Positions 35,212-43,279 of a stretch of DNA of 64,000 nt are shown here, piece by piece. The translations under genes were made by a program, and so were the position numbers. Below the pieces are notes generated by a model. It searched no databases, was not told the DNA's origin, and saw only the letters and a program-made list of their open reading frames with translations. The stretch is from Bradyrhizobium sp. LTSP885 (GTDB lineage Bacteria > Pseudomonadota > Alphaproteobacteria > Rhizobiales > Xanthobacteraceae): assembly GCF_000938305.1 (NCBI RefSeq), contig NZ_JYMT01000042.1, forward strand, positions 738,424-802,423, given 5' to 3'. Numbering within the stretch: the stretch's first letter is position 1; the number at the start of each line of letters is the position of its first letter.

Positions 35212-35404
35212 TATTGTTTTTCTCCCGGGCGCCGTCCCGCGCTTGGGCGCCAGTTTCGGTCCCGCCGCGGTACCGCGCAAGACGCGGCGAAACCGATCCA
35301 CCGGTGGGATGAAACCATTTTGGGGAACCCGCGAAACGATCCGGAAACAGATCGGGCTTACGACTGTCGTTAACAGGACGGCGCATAGACGCCCGGAGGC
35401 GACC

Positions 35405-35608
35405 ATGAACCACTCGATCCACTCAGCGGACCGTTCGACCCATCTCAAGATCGTGGTTGTCGCCCTCGTGGCCGGCATCGCGGTTGCGGCTTTCGGCTTC
35501 TCGGCCCGGACCAACACGGAATTCACCGAGACCGCCCAGAACACCCACATCATCAAGGCCGGCAAGCCGATCGCGATAACGTCGTCGGAGACCTCGACCG
35601 TCCGCTAG
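35405..35608 (+). CDS. 67-residue conserved membrane-anchored protein
   Basis: The ATG at 35405 opens MNHSIHSADRSTHLKIVVV, with one hydrophobic segment (KIVVVALVAGIAVAAFGFSA) and a polar tail ending ITSSETSTVR. I recognise this as a short protein widespread in Bradyrhizobium; its function is unknown. The frame extends far upstream but only as a shadow of the TRAP gene. A strong intrinsic terminator follows 28 bp after the stop, so it is a monocistronic unit. Confidence 0.75.
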   Translation: MNHSIHSADRSTHLKIVVVALVAGIAVAAFGFSARTNTEFTETAQNTHIIKAGKPIAITSSETSTVR

Positions 35609-35635
35609 GACTTTCCAGCTTCTGCAGACAAAATG

Positions 35636-35657
35636 GCCGCCTTCTGGCGGCTTTTTT
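35636..35657 (+). terminator. Intrinsic terminator after the 67-residue protein gene
   Basis: GCCGCC (35636-35641), loop TTCT, GGCGGC (35646-35651), then six T. The rest of the gap up to the UbiA gene at 35960 shows no other feature I can support. Confidence 0.8.
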
Positions 35658-35959
35658 GTTGCCTGGAGCCCTGCTCTCGGCCGTCAGCCGAAATGAAACA
35701 TCTGTCCCATTCCGGCGCATCCCGCGGGAGGCCATCCGCCGGAACGCCAGGGCGCGCGCAGGCCGATGACGCGGATCGCGCGCTAGGCGAGATCGGCAAC
35801 CGCACCCAATCCACGCCTCCGCTACCGGCATTAACTGCGTTGCATGCCTTCCGCCCCGACCGACGGCCAACGCCCTGCCGCGGCACGATCGCTGCCCTTC
35901 CAAAGCATCTTTCGCCGCACGCGCCCCGATGCGGCACAGGTGGAATTTGGAGCATCGCA

Positions 35960-36949
35960 ATGTCGATCACCAATCACGCGCAGCCGAACGCCGGTATCGC
36001 CGACTACGTCGCGATCGCCAGGCCCGACCACTGGATCAAGCACGTTCTGATCATCCCCGGCATCGCCTTTGCGATGATCATGTCGCAGACCGGGCCGATC
36101 GATGTCGCGACACTCGCCGAACGGCTGGTCACCTGCCTGTTCGTGGCGATGGCGCTGTCGTCGGCCAACTACACCATCAACGAATGGCTCGACGCCCCCT
36201 TCGACGCCATGCATCCGACCAAGCGGTCGCGGCCGGCGGTGCAGACCGCGATGTCGCCGACCATCGTGTTTGCCCAATATATCCTGCTGACCACGCTCGG
36301 CATCCTGGCGGCCAACCGGCTCGGCTACGCCTTCGCCATCACCGCGACCGTGTTCGCGGTGTTCGGCGTGATCTACAATGTGCGCCCGATCCGCGCTAAG
36401 GACCGCGCCTTCATCGACGTCATCGTCGAGTCCCTCAACAATCCCTTGCGCTTCCTGTTCGGCTGGTTCGCCGTGGTGCCGAGCATCGCGCCGCCGATCT
36501 CGATCCTGCTCGCCTACTGGTTCGGCGGCGCCTTCCTGATGGCCGCCAAGCGGGTCTCCGAGCATCGCGCGATCGTCGAGGCCGGCGGCACCGCCAACCT
36601 CGCGGCGTACCGCCCCTCCTTTGCGGTCTACACCCATTCGAGCCTGGTCACGAGTTGCCTCGTCTACGCCCAGGGCTTCGCCTTCATGATGGCGATCTTC
36701 CTGTTGAAGTACCGCATCGAATATCTCGTCGTCATTCCGCTCCTGATCGTGCTGTTCGCCTCCTATATGCGGCTCGCGCTGACGCCCGACTCCGCCGCGG
36801 CACGGCCGGAGGAACTGATGCGGCAGCCAGGGATGCTGATCGCCGCCGCCGTGACCATGGCGCTGTTCGGCGTGCTGACCTTCGTCGATCTGCCCTCACT
36901 GAATAGCCTGACCAGCTCGGACCTGATCCGTCTCGGCGGGATCCATTAG
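35960..36949 (+). CDS. UbiA family prenyltransferase
   Basis: 329 residues with about nine membrane segments. The first Asp-rich motif is NEWLDAPFDAMHPTKRSRP and the second is YNVRPIRAKDRAFIDVIVES. The spacing and the HPTKRSRP ending resemble decaprenyl-phosphate phosphoribosyltransferase-like UbiA proteins more than UbiA itself. I chose the ATG at 35960 (MSITNHAQPNAG) because the upstream frame is not protein-like. The next gene starts 2 bp after the stop. Together with the HAD gene two positions downstream it reconstitutes the HAD-UbiA fusion known from other bacteria. Confidence 0.8.
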   Translation: MSITNHAQPNAGIADYVAIARPDHWIKHVLIIPGIAFAMIMSQTGPIDVATLAERLVTCLFVAMALSSANYTINEWLDAPFDAMHPTKRSRPAVQTAMSPTIVFAQYILLTTLGILAANRLGYAFAITATVFAVFGVIYNVRPIRAKDRAFIDVIVESLNNPLRFLFGWFAVVPSIAPPISILLAYWFGGAFLMAAKRVSEHRAIVEAGGTANLAAYRPSFAVYTHSSLVTSCLVYAQGFAFMMAIFLLKYRIEYLVVIPLLIVLFASYMRLALTPDSAAARPEELMRQPGMLIAAAVTMALFGVLTFVDLPSLNSLTSSDLIRLGGIH

Positions 36950-36951
36950 GG

Positions 36952-38577
36952 ATGTCGATCGCCGCGCCCTTCGAGACCCCGAAAGCCAATCTCGGCGTGC
37001 TCGCCGCAGTTTTGCTGTTCGCAGGGCTCCTCGTACTGCTGGATGGCCCGATCTGGCTGGTGAAGCTGGTGCCGACCCAGGACGGGCCGGTGCATCTGGC
37101 GCAGGCCGATTTGATCGCCCGCTTCGGTTGGGGCGGTGCGTTGCAGGAGCCGGCGGCGTCGTTCTACCAGTGGAATCCGCGGATCGAACCGAACTCGGCG
37201 ATCTATCTGCTGCTCGCCGGGCTGATCCGGCTCACCGGCGACGCGCTGGTCGCCAACAGCCTGTTCCTCAGCCTCTACGGCCTGCTCTGGATCGCGGCTG
37301 CCTTCACCGCCAGCCGCGCCGAGACTGACCGGCCGCTGCTGCCGATGCTGCTGTTGCTGCCGATCGCGTTCGGCGTCTTCATCCATTGGGGCTTCTACAA
37401 TTTCGCGCTCGGCGTGCCGCTGTTCCTGCTGTTCGCCAGCTTCTGGCGCAGCCTGAGCGGACGCCGCGATGCGCTGGCCTTCATCGCGACCGCGCTGTTC
37501 CTGGCCGCGCTCTATCTCACCCACATCACCGCGGTGGTCGCGGCGTGCCTGCTGCTCGCCGCCGAAGGCATCGCGCGCACCCTCGATACGTTCGAGCGGG
37601 CCGGCGCAAAGGCCGCGACACGGCGGCTGCTGATCGACGGCGCCTGGGCCGCGGCAGCAGCGCTGCCGGTCCTGGTTCTGATCGCAAGTTTCCTGCTCGC
37701 CTATCAGAACATTCCCGGCGAGACCGCCAGCGCGGAAGGCGGCGTCACCCAGATCATCCGCCGCATCGTGGCTGCGACCTATCTTTTCACCTTCAGCTGG
37801 TGGGAGGTGGTGGCACTCGTGCCGGTGTTCGGCGCGCTCGCGGTCGCGGGCTTTGCCGCGCTGCGACGCTTCCGTTCGGGCGATTTGCTGTGGCCTGCCT
37901 TCTTCGTCCTCGTGGCCGGACTCTCACTGCTCAATCTCAAGCTCGGAGCAGCCCTGCTCTCGGAACGGCTTGCACCCTTTAGTGGACTCGCAATCGTGCT
38001 GACGATCGCAAGCCGGCAGCCGGCCCAGGCGCTGGTGCGCACGCTCTGCCTGGCGGCGCTGTCCGGCCTGGTCGGACAAACGGCAGTGCGCGCCATCGCC
38101 TACAAGAGCTGGGCACCGGTGCTGGAGAGCGAACTCGCCGCCGGCCGCGACAACCCCGGCCAGACCTTTGCCAATGCCGATTTAATCGCGCAGCGCGACA
38201 GCCATTTGTTCGCCTGGCGGATCCGGCCGACCCTGCATGCCGCGCAAACTGCAGCGCTCGCAAGCCACGGCGTCGGCCTGTCGTCACCGCTGCCGTCGAC
38301 GCGCTACTTCGGCTATTTCCCGCTGCAATATGTCGAGGCGCGCGATTTCATGCGCGCCACGCCGGACTGGCAGGACGCGCCCGACACCGCCTCGGTCGCG
38401 AAATTTCGTGCCGCCAATCGCGGCGCCCCGCAGGTGCTGATCGTGTCGGCGTCCGATGAGGATGGCACGGCATTCGCGAGCCGGTTCGGCTATGGCGATT
38501 GCAGGACCACCGACACCGGAGCCCGCGAGATCAACGTCTGCAAGGTCTCCACCCAACTGAGCGCCGCGCATGACTGA
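36952..38577 (+). CDS. Polytopic membrane protein, possibly GT-C glycosyltransferase-like
   Basis: 541 residues with roughly ten membrane segments and a soluble C-terminal 150 residues. The first extracytoplasmic loop contains VPTQDGPVHLAQADL, an acidic motif in the place where GT-C glycosyltransferases carry their catalytic Asp/Glu; this is a weak resemblance only. It sits between the UbiA and HAD genes with a 2-bp gap and an 8-bp overlap, so all three work together. If UbiA makes a polyprenyl-phosphate sugar, this protein could use it. No family is certain. Confidence 0.65.
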   Translation: MSIAAPFETPKANLGVLAAVLLFAGLLVLLDGPIWLVKLVPTQDGPVHLAQADLIARFGWGGALQEPAASFYQWNPRIEPNSAIYLLLAGLIRLTGDALVANSLFLSLYGLLWIAAAFTASRAETDRPLLPMLLLLPIAFGVFIHWGFYNFALGVPLFLLFASFWRSLSGRRDALAFIATALFLAALYLTHITAVVAACLLLAAEGIARTLDTFERAGAKAATRRLLIDGAWAAAAALPVLVLIASFLLAYQNIPGETASAEGGVTQIIRRIVAATYLFTFSWWEVVALVPVFGALAVAGFAALRRFRSGDLLWPAFFVLVAGLSLLNLKLGAALLSERLAPFSGLAIVLTIASRQPAQALVRTLCLAALSGLVGQTAVRAIAYKSWAPVLESELAAGRDNPGQTFANADLIAQRDSHLFAWRIRPTLHAAQTAALASHGVGLSSPLPSTRYFGYFPLQYVEARDFMRATPDWQDAPDTASVAKFRAANRGAPQVLIVSASDEDGTAFASRFGYGDCRTTDTGAREINVCKVSTQLSAAHD

Positions 38578-39208
38578 GCTCTTCCTTGAACCCGCGCCTA
38601 CCGACAAGCATCTGCAGCGCCGGCCGGACGCCGGCAAACCGGACGTCGTGTTCAGCCTGCCGCTATCAATGCCGCTGGTGCTCGACCTCGACGGCACGCT
38701 GATCAAGGGCGACCTGCTCTACAAAAGCTTCTTCTCGATCCTGCCGGTCCATCCGCTGATCGCGTTCTCCTGCGCCGGATGGCTGTTGCGCGGCCGTGCC
38801 GCGCTGAAGCGCCAGCTCGCGCTTCGCCACCGGATCGACTGGGACCGCATCGCATTCCACCACGACGTCGTGGCGCTGGCCCGGCGCGAGAACGCCGCCG
38901 GCCGCCGGGTCGTGCTGGCGACCGCGGCCGACGCCGTGCTGGCGGGTCAGCTCGCCGCGCTGTTGCCCTTTATCGACCAGGTGTTCGCCTCTGACGGCGA
39001 GCACAATCTCAAGGGTTCGAACAAGGCCAACCTGTTGCGGCGGAGTTTTCCGGGCGGCTTCATCTATGCTGGCGACAGCAAATCCGACCTCGCGGTCTGG
39101 GCGCACGCCGCCGGGATCGTGACCGTCAATGCGAGCGAAACTGTGCGTAACGCAGCGCAGGGCTTGCGAAAGCCGATGCTGCATCTGCCGGGCAGCCCCC
39201 GGATCTGA
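38570..39208 (+). CDS. HAD family phosphatase, UbiA-associated
   Basis: 212 residues. HAD motif I is LVLDLDGTLIKGDLL, motif II lies near LATAAD, the motif III Lys is in GSNKANLL, and motif IV is IYAGDSKSDLAVW. The pattern (WLLRGRAALKRQLA, FASDGEHNLKGSNK) is that of the N-terminal HAD half of HAD-UbiA fusion proteins. Here the two halves are separate genes with a membrane protein between them. The likely job is to dephosphorylate the polyprenyl-phosphate product of UbiA, by analogy with the phosphatase step of decaprenyl-phosphoribose metabolism. Confidence 0.8.
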   Translation: MTELFLEPAPTDKHLQRRPDAGKPDVVFSLPLSMPLVLDLDGTLIKGDLLYKSFFSILPVHPLIAFSCAGWLLRGRAALKRQLALRHRIDWDRIAFHHDVVALARRENAAGRRVVLATAADAVLAGQLAALLPFIDQVFASDGEHNLKGSNKANLLRRSFPGGFIYAGDSKSDLAVWAHAAGIVTVNASETVRNAAQGLRKPMLHLPGSPRI

Positions 39209-39314
39209 TATCTTTAAGAATATCCTAAAGCGGCCGCTCGATTGCGATTCACTCCGCGGCTCCAGTTTTAAAAATTGTTCCCTAAGGTCGGCCTCAACAA
39301 AGGCGTAGGCCACA

Positions 39315-39515
39315 ATGAATTTGCAGCAGCAAACCGTTTCGAGCGGCTTCAAGATCGTCTGCACCGATTGCGGCAGCCTGTCGATCAAGGCGACCGACCC
39401 GGTGCATGCCTCCGACGACACCATCATCGAATGCCGCCGATGCAGTGCGGCGCGCGGCACCGTGGCCGACCTGCATGTGCTGGCGCGGCGTGGCTGCGAC
39501 CTCTACGAATTCTAG
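39315..39515 (+). CDS. 66-residue zinc-ribbon-like protein
   Basis: Contains two CxxC pairs, CTDCGS (17-20) and CRRCSA, in the arrangement of a small zinc ribbon; a further Cys is in RRGCDLYEF at the end. The function is unknown. Its last 11 codons recur as a fragment at 42979-43013, upstream of a second copy of the next gene. It lies 106 bp after the HAD gene and 14 bp before the 63-codon gene. Confidence 0.7.
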   Translation: MNLQQQTVSSGFKIVCTDCGSLSIKATDPVHASDDTIIECRRCSAARGTVADLHVLARRGCDLYEF

Positions 39516-39721
39516 CCCCCATTCCGCCGATGCTGTCAGACCCGAAAGCCGCCATGCTCAGCGACATCCCGATGGATACGATCTGGTCGATCCTCGAGGC
39601 CGCCAATGAATTGGGGGACACCCCAACCGTCGACGCCTGCCGCCGCGTCATCGACGCCAATCTGCGCGGCGGAACTCCGGGCCAATCCGACCTCGACGCG
39701 GTCGCGGCATTTTTTGCGTGA
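39480..39721. repeat. Direct repeat, left copy (bracketing the glycine-rich operon)
   Basis: About 240 bp covering the last codons of the zinc-ribbon gene and the whole 63-codon gene. It recurs in the same orientation at 42979-43220 with about 95% identity over the coding part. The spacer between the two copies is the five-gene minus-strand operon. Confidence 0.85.
39530..39721 (+). CDS. 63-residue protein, copy 1
   Basis: A small acidic, mostly helical protein (MLSDPKAAMLSDIPMDTIWS, ending LDAVAAFFA). A near-identical copy lies at 43029-43220: 7 differences in 192 bp, only one changing a residue (Val to Ile). The excess of silent changes shows that both copies have been kept under selection as proteins. 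The function is unknown. It follows the zinc-ribbon gene by 14 bp. Confidence 0.7.
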   Translation: MLSDPKAAMLSDIPMDTIWSILEAANELGDTPTVDACRRVIDANLRGGTPGQSDLDAVAAFFA

Positions 39722-39845
39722 GAGCGAGCGCCACTGACGAGGCGGCGCGATGTGGTGACACTATGCGGTCAGCGGACATCACCGTTTCCTCGACGATGTC
39801 GCTTTGAACTCGGAAATGGATGGTCCAAGCTGATCTGTTCAAGAC

Positions 39846-40601
39846 CTAATTGGGAGACTGCCACTTATGTCCAGAGATCGAAACGGAGTCGAGATCCCAG
39901 CCATCGATCATTTTGAAAGACGTACAGCTGGAGCTTGCGCCAACTTTATTGAAGGTAAAACCAACACAGTGAAGATCAGTGCTACATTTGCTTTGGCATA
40001 GATCGCTCGTGGACGCGTCGATTTCTGAAAGGACAGTTCCGTGAAATCGCTTTCCGCGAACGGGCTGCATCTTTGCTTCGTTTTTAGAAACGGTTGGCAA
40101 TTCTGCTGGCCTCTTAACGGCGATCATCGAACGCACGTCTAGCAACGAGCCGGTAATTTTGTCCTTCGGGAAACAACGGTTATTCCAGCGGTCAAAGCTA
40201 AAGGCAACACAAGACGGCAACCCGCCGCAAATCTTCGCACATCCTCCGAGATCAACTCCCGGCACCCCGAGCGAACCGCCCGAGAATTGAATATCGCTTC
40301 CTTCAATGTCTCGGTTGTCTCTCGTGGCGAATGTACTGCTTATAGGAAGGTCCTTTGGAGCGACAATCGGTGCGGTTGAGCTAGTCGGTGTGGCTCCGGG
40401 CCCTGCTGCCGAGCCTCCTGGTCCTCCAGAGCCCCCCAGGGGCGAAAGTATTACGACCGTTCCCCCATAGACATTGATGACTGCGTCGCCACCACGACCG
40501 CCATCTCCACCAATCACCGTGTCATTCACGGTGTGCAAGTCATCCCTATGAGGAAGGGGTAACGAAAGAAGTACGCCAGTAATCAACGCACGAACTAACA
40601 C
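39846..40601 (-). CDS. Exported glycine-rich protein with two PAN/Apple-like domains
   Basis: 251 residues if translation starts at the GTG at 40601, preceded by GGGGAGG; the frame extends to an alternative start at 40661. A hydrophobic signal-like stretch (VRALITGVLLSLPLP) precedes a Gly-rich linker (GGDGGRGGDAVINVYGG, GGSGGPGGSAAGPG). Two Cys-paired modules follow, GCAKICGGLPSCVAFSFD with NRCFPK, and LCQSKCSTDLHCVGFTF with SSCTSFK. Both match the PAN_4/Apple pattern of disulfide-bonded adhesion domains. It is the last gene of a five-gene operon of exported glycine-rich proteins. Confidence 0.7.
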   Translation of the reverse strand: MLVRALITGVLLSLPLPHRDDLHTVNDTVIGGDGGRGGDAVINVYGGTVVILSPLGGSGGPGGSAAGPGATPTSSTAPIVAPKDLPISSTFATRDNRDIEGSDIQFSGGSLGVPGVDLGGCAKICGGLPSCVAFSFDRWNNRCFPKDKITGSLLDVRSMIAVKRPAELPTVSKNEAKMQPVRGKRFHGTVLSEIDASTSDLCQSKCSTDLHCVGFTFNKVGASSSCTSFKMIDGWDLDSVSISGHKWQSPN

Positions 40602-40685
40602 TTTCTCCTCCCCTAGATCCTGAAAGCAATAAGCTAAATGAACAAACACCAACTCGGCCATTTAGGGCCAGATTGATCTCATTCT

Positions 40686-40928
40686 TTAGTCGCTTGAACC
40701 TCCAGCTCCACCCGGGCCGCCGCGTCCTCCATCGATGCTAGCGCCACCAGCCCCTCCGGCCCCACCTCTGGGACCGCTGCCGCGCTTGCCGGCTGGGCCA
40801 TCAGGCGAGGAGCCGTTTTCTGTTCGCACCTGGTCGCTTGGACGAACCGAGGCAGGCCCATCCTGAAAACAACCGGTGGCGACGCAGGCAAACATCATCA
40901 TGAATATGATAGCGAATAGTCGGTTCAC
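40686..40928 (-). CDS. Small glycine-rich lipoprotein
   Basis: 80 residues. The signal (MNRLFAIIFMMMFACVATGC) ends in a lipobox-like ATGC, so lipid attachment at Cys20 is likely. The C-terminal half is collagen-like: GPAGKRGSGPRGGAGGAGG followed by GGRGGPGGAGG. It lies 24 bp after the upstream gene and 84 bp before the PAN-domain gene. The function is unknown; a surface or periplasmic structural role is inferred from composition. Confidence 0.65.
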   Translation of the reverse strand: MNRLFAIIFMMMFACVATGCFQDGPASVRPSDQVRTENGSSPDGPAGKRGSGPRGGAGGAGGASIDGGRGGPGGAGGSSD

Positions 40929-40952
40929 GACCTCACTCCAAAGCTCTTTGCA

Positions 40953-41531
40953 CTAATCGCCCAGCGCGAAATTGTAGACCACTTCTCGATCTGACTGGCA
41001 TATCAAACAACAGTTTGTGCACGATCGTTCTCCGTAACGACCTGCTCCCCAAGTCTGATCACTATTCCGATAGAATGCTCCAAAACAAATCCTCTCGCCG
41101 GGTTCGCAATCCAGTCGAAAGGGAGTGGGTGACCGAGTGTTCAGTACGTACGCCCTGTCATCTGACGGCCAAACGTGCGATGGCGAAAAGAACTTGAGAT
41201 TTACTTGAAAGGACGCTCGATTGGTCAGTACGAAATTAATAACGCGCACCGATCGCGACGTCGGCGCCAACGTGCCTCCCCCGGACGAAGGCGCGCGGCC
41301 CTGAGATGAAGATGCGCTTCCGCCATCGCCTCCCCCGCCGCCATTGACAATTATCGTGCCGTAGTTGTCGCCATTGACATAGGCGCTACCTGCTCCTCCT
41401 GATCCTCCGGCACCGCCGCTTGTCGTTTGGGCGGCTGCAGGAAGCCAAGCAGTGCCAAGTTGTCCGATAATAATTGCTGCCGCAAACAATAAAACTTTTG
41501 CGAGCCAAAGCGTACCGCCTAGAGGCCACAT
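40953..41531 (-). CDS. Exported protein with Gly-rich segment and Cys-rich domain
   Basis: 192 residues from the ATG at 41531, which opens a signal peptide (LAKVLLFAAAIIIGQLGTAW, cleavage near AAAQ). A Gly-rich segment follows (TSGGAGGSGGAGSAYVNGD, NGGGGGDGGSASSS). The C-terminal domain has cysteines in DCEPGERICFG and RSCTNCCLICQ and beta-type patterns (FVLTNRASFQVNLKFFSP). I know no family for this domain. It starts 31 bp after the preceding gene. Confidence 0.65.
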   Translation of the reverse strand: MWPLGGTLWLAKVLLFAAAIIIGQLGTAWLPAAAQTTSGGAGGSGGAGSAYVNGDNYGTIIVNGGGGGDGGSASSSQGRAPSSGGGTLAPTSRSVRVINFVLTNRASFQVNLKFFSPSHVWPSDDRAYVLNTRSPTPFRLDCEPGERICFGAFYRNSDQTWGAGRYGERSCTNCCLICQSDREVVYNFALGD

Positions 41532-41562
41532 CCTGTCGTTCCCTTGCTCTGGGATCACAGCG

Positions 41563-42186
41563 TCATTGATCTGCTCCTCCGGCCCCCCCGCTTCCACCTT
41601 TTCCTCCGGCGATGCCAGCTCCTCCCGATCCACCACGACCACCGCGTAAGCCCTTACCTCCCTTGCCGCCTTTTCCTCCCACACCGCCTAAGCTTGGCCC
41701 TTGATCGCCATCAGGCGCACGGTCAGATCGATTGTCCCTACGAAGCGCCAAGCGCTCGAGGTTGATAAAGTACTGCGCACAATCCAAAGGAGAAAATGTG
41801 TTGGCAGTCTTTTGGCCTGCTGTTTGCAGAACGTCGACGCAGTAAGTCACCAAGGCAGGATCAGCCGCCAGCACACTTCCGGGCGTTGGTGGGCTGCTGA
41901 CGACCGTTCCCCGATCACCTGGCGTACCGGATTCGCCTCCGCGACCGCCCGGCACGCCTGGAATACCGCCTCCCTCGCCTCCACGGCCAGGTTGACCTGA
42001 CTCGGCGGGTTGCGCTGCTTGAGCGACCCGAGATTTGACCTTCTCTGAAGTTGAATCGACGAGATCGGAGTCTCTCGGCTGCGGAGCCGAGAGACGAATG
42101 TTGTGATCTGCCAGCGCGGATTTAGCAACCGTCGCGATTGGTCCGGCGACCGTGAGCGCGACTACTAATGCAAGGCTATATTTCAT
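41563..42186 (-). CDS. Exported glycine-rich protein
   Basis: 207 residues with a clear Sec signal (MKYSLALVVALTVAGPIATV, cleavage near ALA-DH). Two collagen-like GGx stretches (GQPGRGGEGGGIPGVPGG and, at the C-terminus, GGVGGKGGKGGKGLRGG) flank a middle domain. That domain (ALVTYCVDVLQTAGQKTA to LDCAQYFINLERLAL) has two Cys and looks helical. The ATG overlaps the upstream stop as ATGA, so it is coupled to the first gene of the operon. Confidence 0.68.
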   Translation of the reverse strand: MKYSLALVVALTVAGPIATVAKSALADHNIRLSAPQPRDSDLVDSTSEKVKSRVAQAAQPAESGQPGRGGEGGGIPGVPGGRGGESGTPGDRGTVVSSPPTPGSVLAADPALVTYCVDVLQTAGQKTANTFSPLDCAQYFINLERLALRRDNRSDRAPDGDQGPSLGGVGGKGGKGGKGLRGGRGGSGGAGIAGGKGGSGGAGGADQ

Positions 42187-42632
42187 GGGCAGTTCGAATT
42201 ACCGCCAGAGCCGCCGGGTCCTCCAACTCCTCCGCCAACTCCACTACCGCCGCCGCCACCGCCGCCGCCGCGAGCGCCGTAGCAGCCAGCTCCGCCGCCT
42301 CCGCCAGATCCTCCAGTGCCTCCGAAGCTACCAGCACCGCCCCGTCCACCATAGCCGCCGGCTCCGCCAGCGTAACCGACGCCGCCGCCGCCGCCACCAC
42401 CGCCCGCACCGCCAGTACGGCCGGCGCCTCCCGCGCCTCCGCCGCCACCTACGCCGCCAGCAACTCCCGCGCCGCCCCCACCACCTTGACCACCCTCACC
42501 GGTTCCAGGCCAGCAGTAGTATCCGTCCGGTCCCAGATAATAACCGGGAGGGCAATACTTCGCGGCAGATGCAGTTTGAATTCCGACAAAGATACAAACC
42601 GCTGTAGCGACTGAAAGGGAAAACGCTTTCAT
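42183..42632 (-). CDS. Exported glycine-rich protein, first gene of operon
   Basis: 149 residues from the ATG at 42632: a signal peptide (MKAFSLSVATAVCIFVGIQ, cleavage near ASA-AK), then KYCPPGYYLGPDGYYCWPG with two Cys, then about 100 residues that are mostly Gly with Ala, Val, Tyr and Ser. The composition resembles glycine-rich wall or cuticle proteins. A final Cys lies at the C-terminus (NSNCP). The last four bases overlap the next start. Confidence 0.68.
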   Translation of the reverse strand: MKAFSLSVATAVCIFVGIQTASAAKYCPPGYYLGPDGYYCWPGTGEGGQGGGGGAGVAGGVGGGGGAGGAGRTGGAGGGGGGGGVGYAGGAGGYGGRGGAGSFGGTGGSGGGGGAGCYGARGGGGGGGGSGVGGGVGGPGGSGGNSNCP

Positions 42633-42978
42633 GTTAAGGTTTCCATCTATTTGATAATCAATCAAAGCATCACATCACACCTCTGCTACTTTGTCACGCT
42701 TTCTGGTAGAGTGTTCTGTCCCATGAAGCCTGCTGGCGATCCAACCTCAGATTGCCAGGTTATTTGATAAGTCTATTTTCCTAGAATTTTGGAGCGCGAT
42801 ACCAGTCGCGATAGGTTGGCCACCGTACGCTCTCAGCGGAAACAGCTGGCTTTGCTACAAGGCGCACCGAGTCGTTTCCCAACACGTCGCGGAAGCGCCT
42901 GCTATCAGCGTTTGGTTGCAAAGCCGTTTGAAGCTTGTCCAGGCGACATGGCGAACGGCAGCTGCGGCCTCATGACCG
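42633..42978. other. Upstream region of the glycine-rich operon
   Basis: An AT-richer stretch than the rest of the window. It should contain the promoter for the minus-strand operon, but I cannot assign hexamers. Plus-strand open frames here have no ribosome-binding site and no protein-like pattern until they enter the repeated zinc-ribbon fragment at 42979. Confidence 0.4.
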
Positions 42979-43013
42979 TGGCACGGCGCGGCTGCGATCT
43001 CTACGAATTCTAG
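42979..43013 (+). pseudogene. 3' fragment of the zinc-ribbon gene
   Basis: These bases encode VARRGCDLYEF and a stop, matching the end of the gene at 39315-39515. Everything 5' of it, including both CxxC pairs, is missing. It marks the left boundary of the second copy of the repeated segment. Confidence 0.75.
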
Positions 43014-43028
43014 CCCCCGGCCGAACCG

Positions 43029-43220
43029 ATGCTGTCAGACCCGAAAGCCGCCATGCTCAGCGACATCCCGATGGACACGATCTGGTCGATCCTCGAGGCC
43101 GCCAATGAATTGGGTGATACCCCAACCGTCGACGCCTGCCGCCGCGTCATCGACGCCAATTTGCGCGGCGGAACTCCGGGCCAATCCGACCTCGACGCGA
43201 TCGCGGCATTTTTTGCATAA
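43029..43220 (+). CDS. 63-residue protein, copy 2
   Basis: Differs from copy 1 by one residue (LDAIAAFFA instead of LDAVAAFFA) and has a TAA rather than TGA stop. The preceding zinc-ribbon gene is reduced to a fragment, so this copy has lost its original upstream partner and possibly its promoter. No ribosome-binding site is obvious in either copy. Confidence 0.65.
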   Translation: MLSDPKAAMLSDIPMDTIWSILEAANELGDTPTVDACRRVIDANLRGGTPGQSDLDAIAAFFA

Positions 43221-43279
43221 GCGTTCGCGCGCCCCCCACCGAGGTGGCGCCATCAGGTCAGCTAAGTGCTTGAAAAGAC

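Larger units (their letters stand above)
42979..43220. repeat. Direct repeat, right copy (bracketing the glycine-rich operon)
   Basis: Second copy of the segment at 39480-39721, same orientation. It lies 59 bp from the 3' end of tRNA-Asp. Similarity fades about 30 bp beyond the 63-codon gene in both directions. Confidence 0.85.

Noticed and set aside
42152..42614. Plus-strand Arg/His- and Ala/Ser-rich frames opposite the first glycine-rich gene
   Set aside because: They are complements of GGN-rich codons; the minus strand has signal peptide, start and operon context.
42789..43013. A 74-codon plus-strand frame ending in the zinc-ribbon tail
   Set aside because: Only its last 11 codons match the intact gene; the rest has no similarity or ribosome-binding site, so only the tail is annotated, as a fragment.
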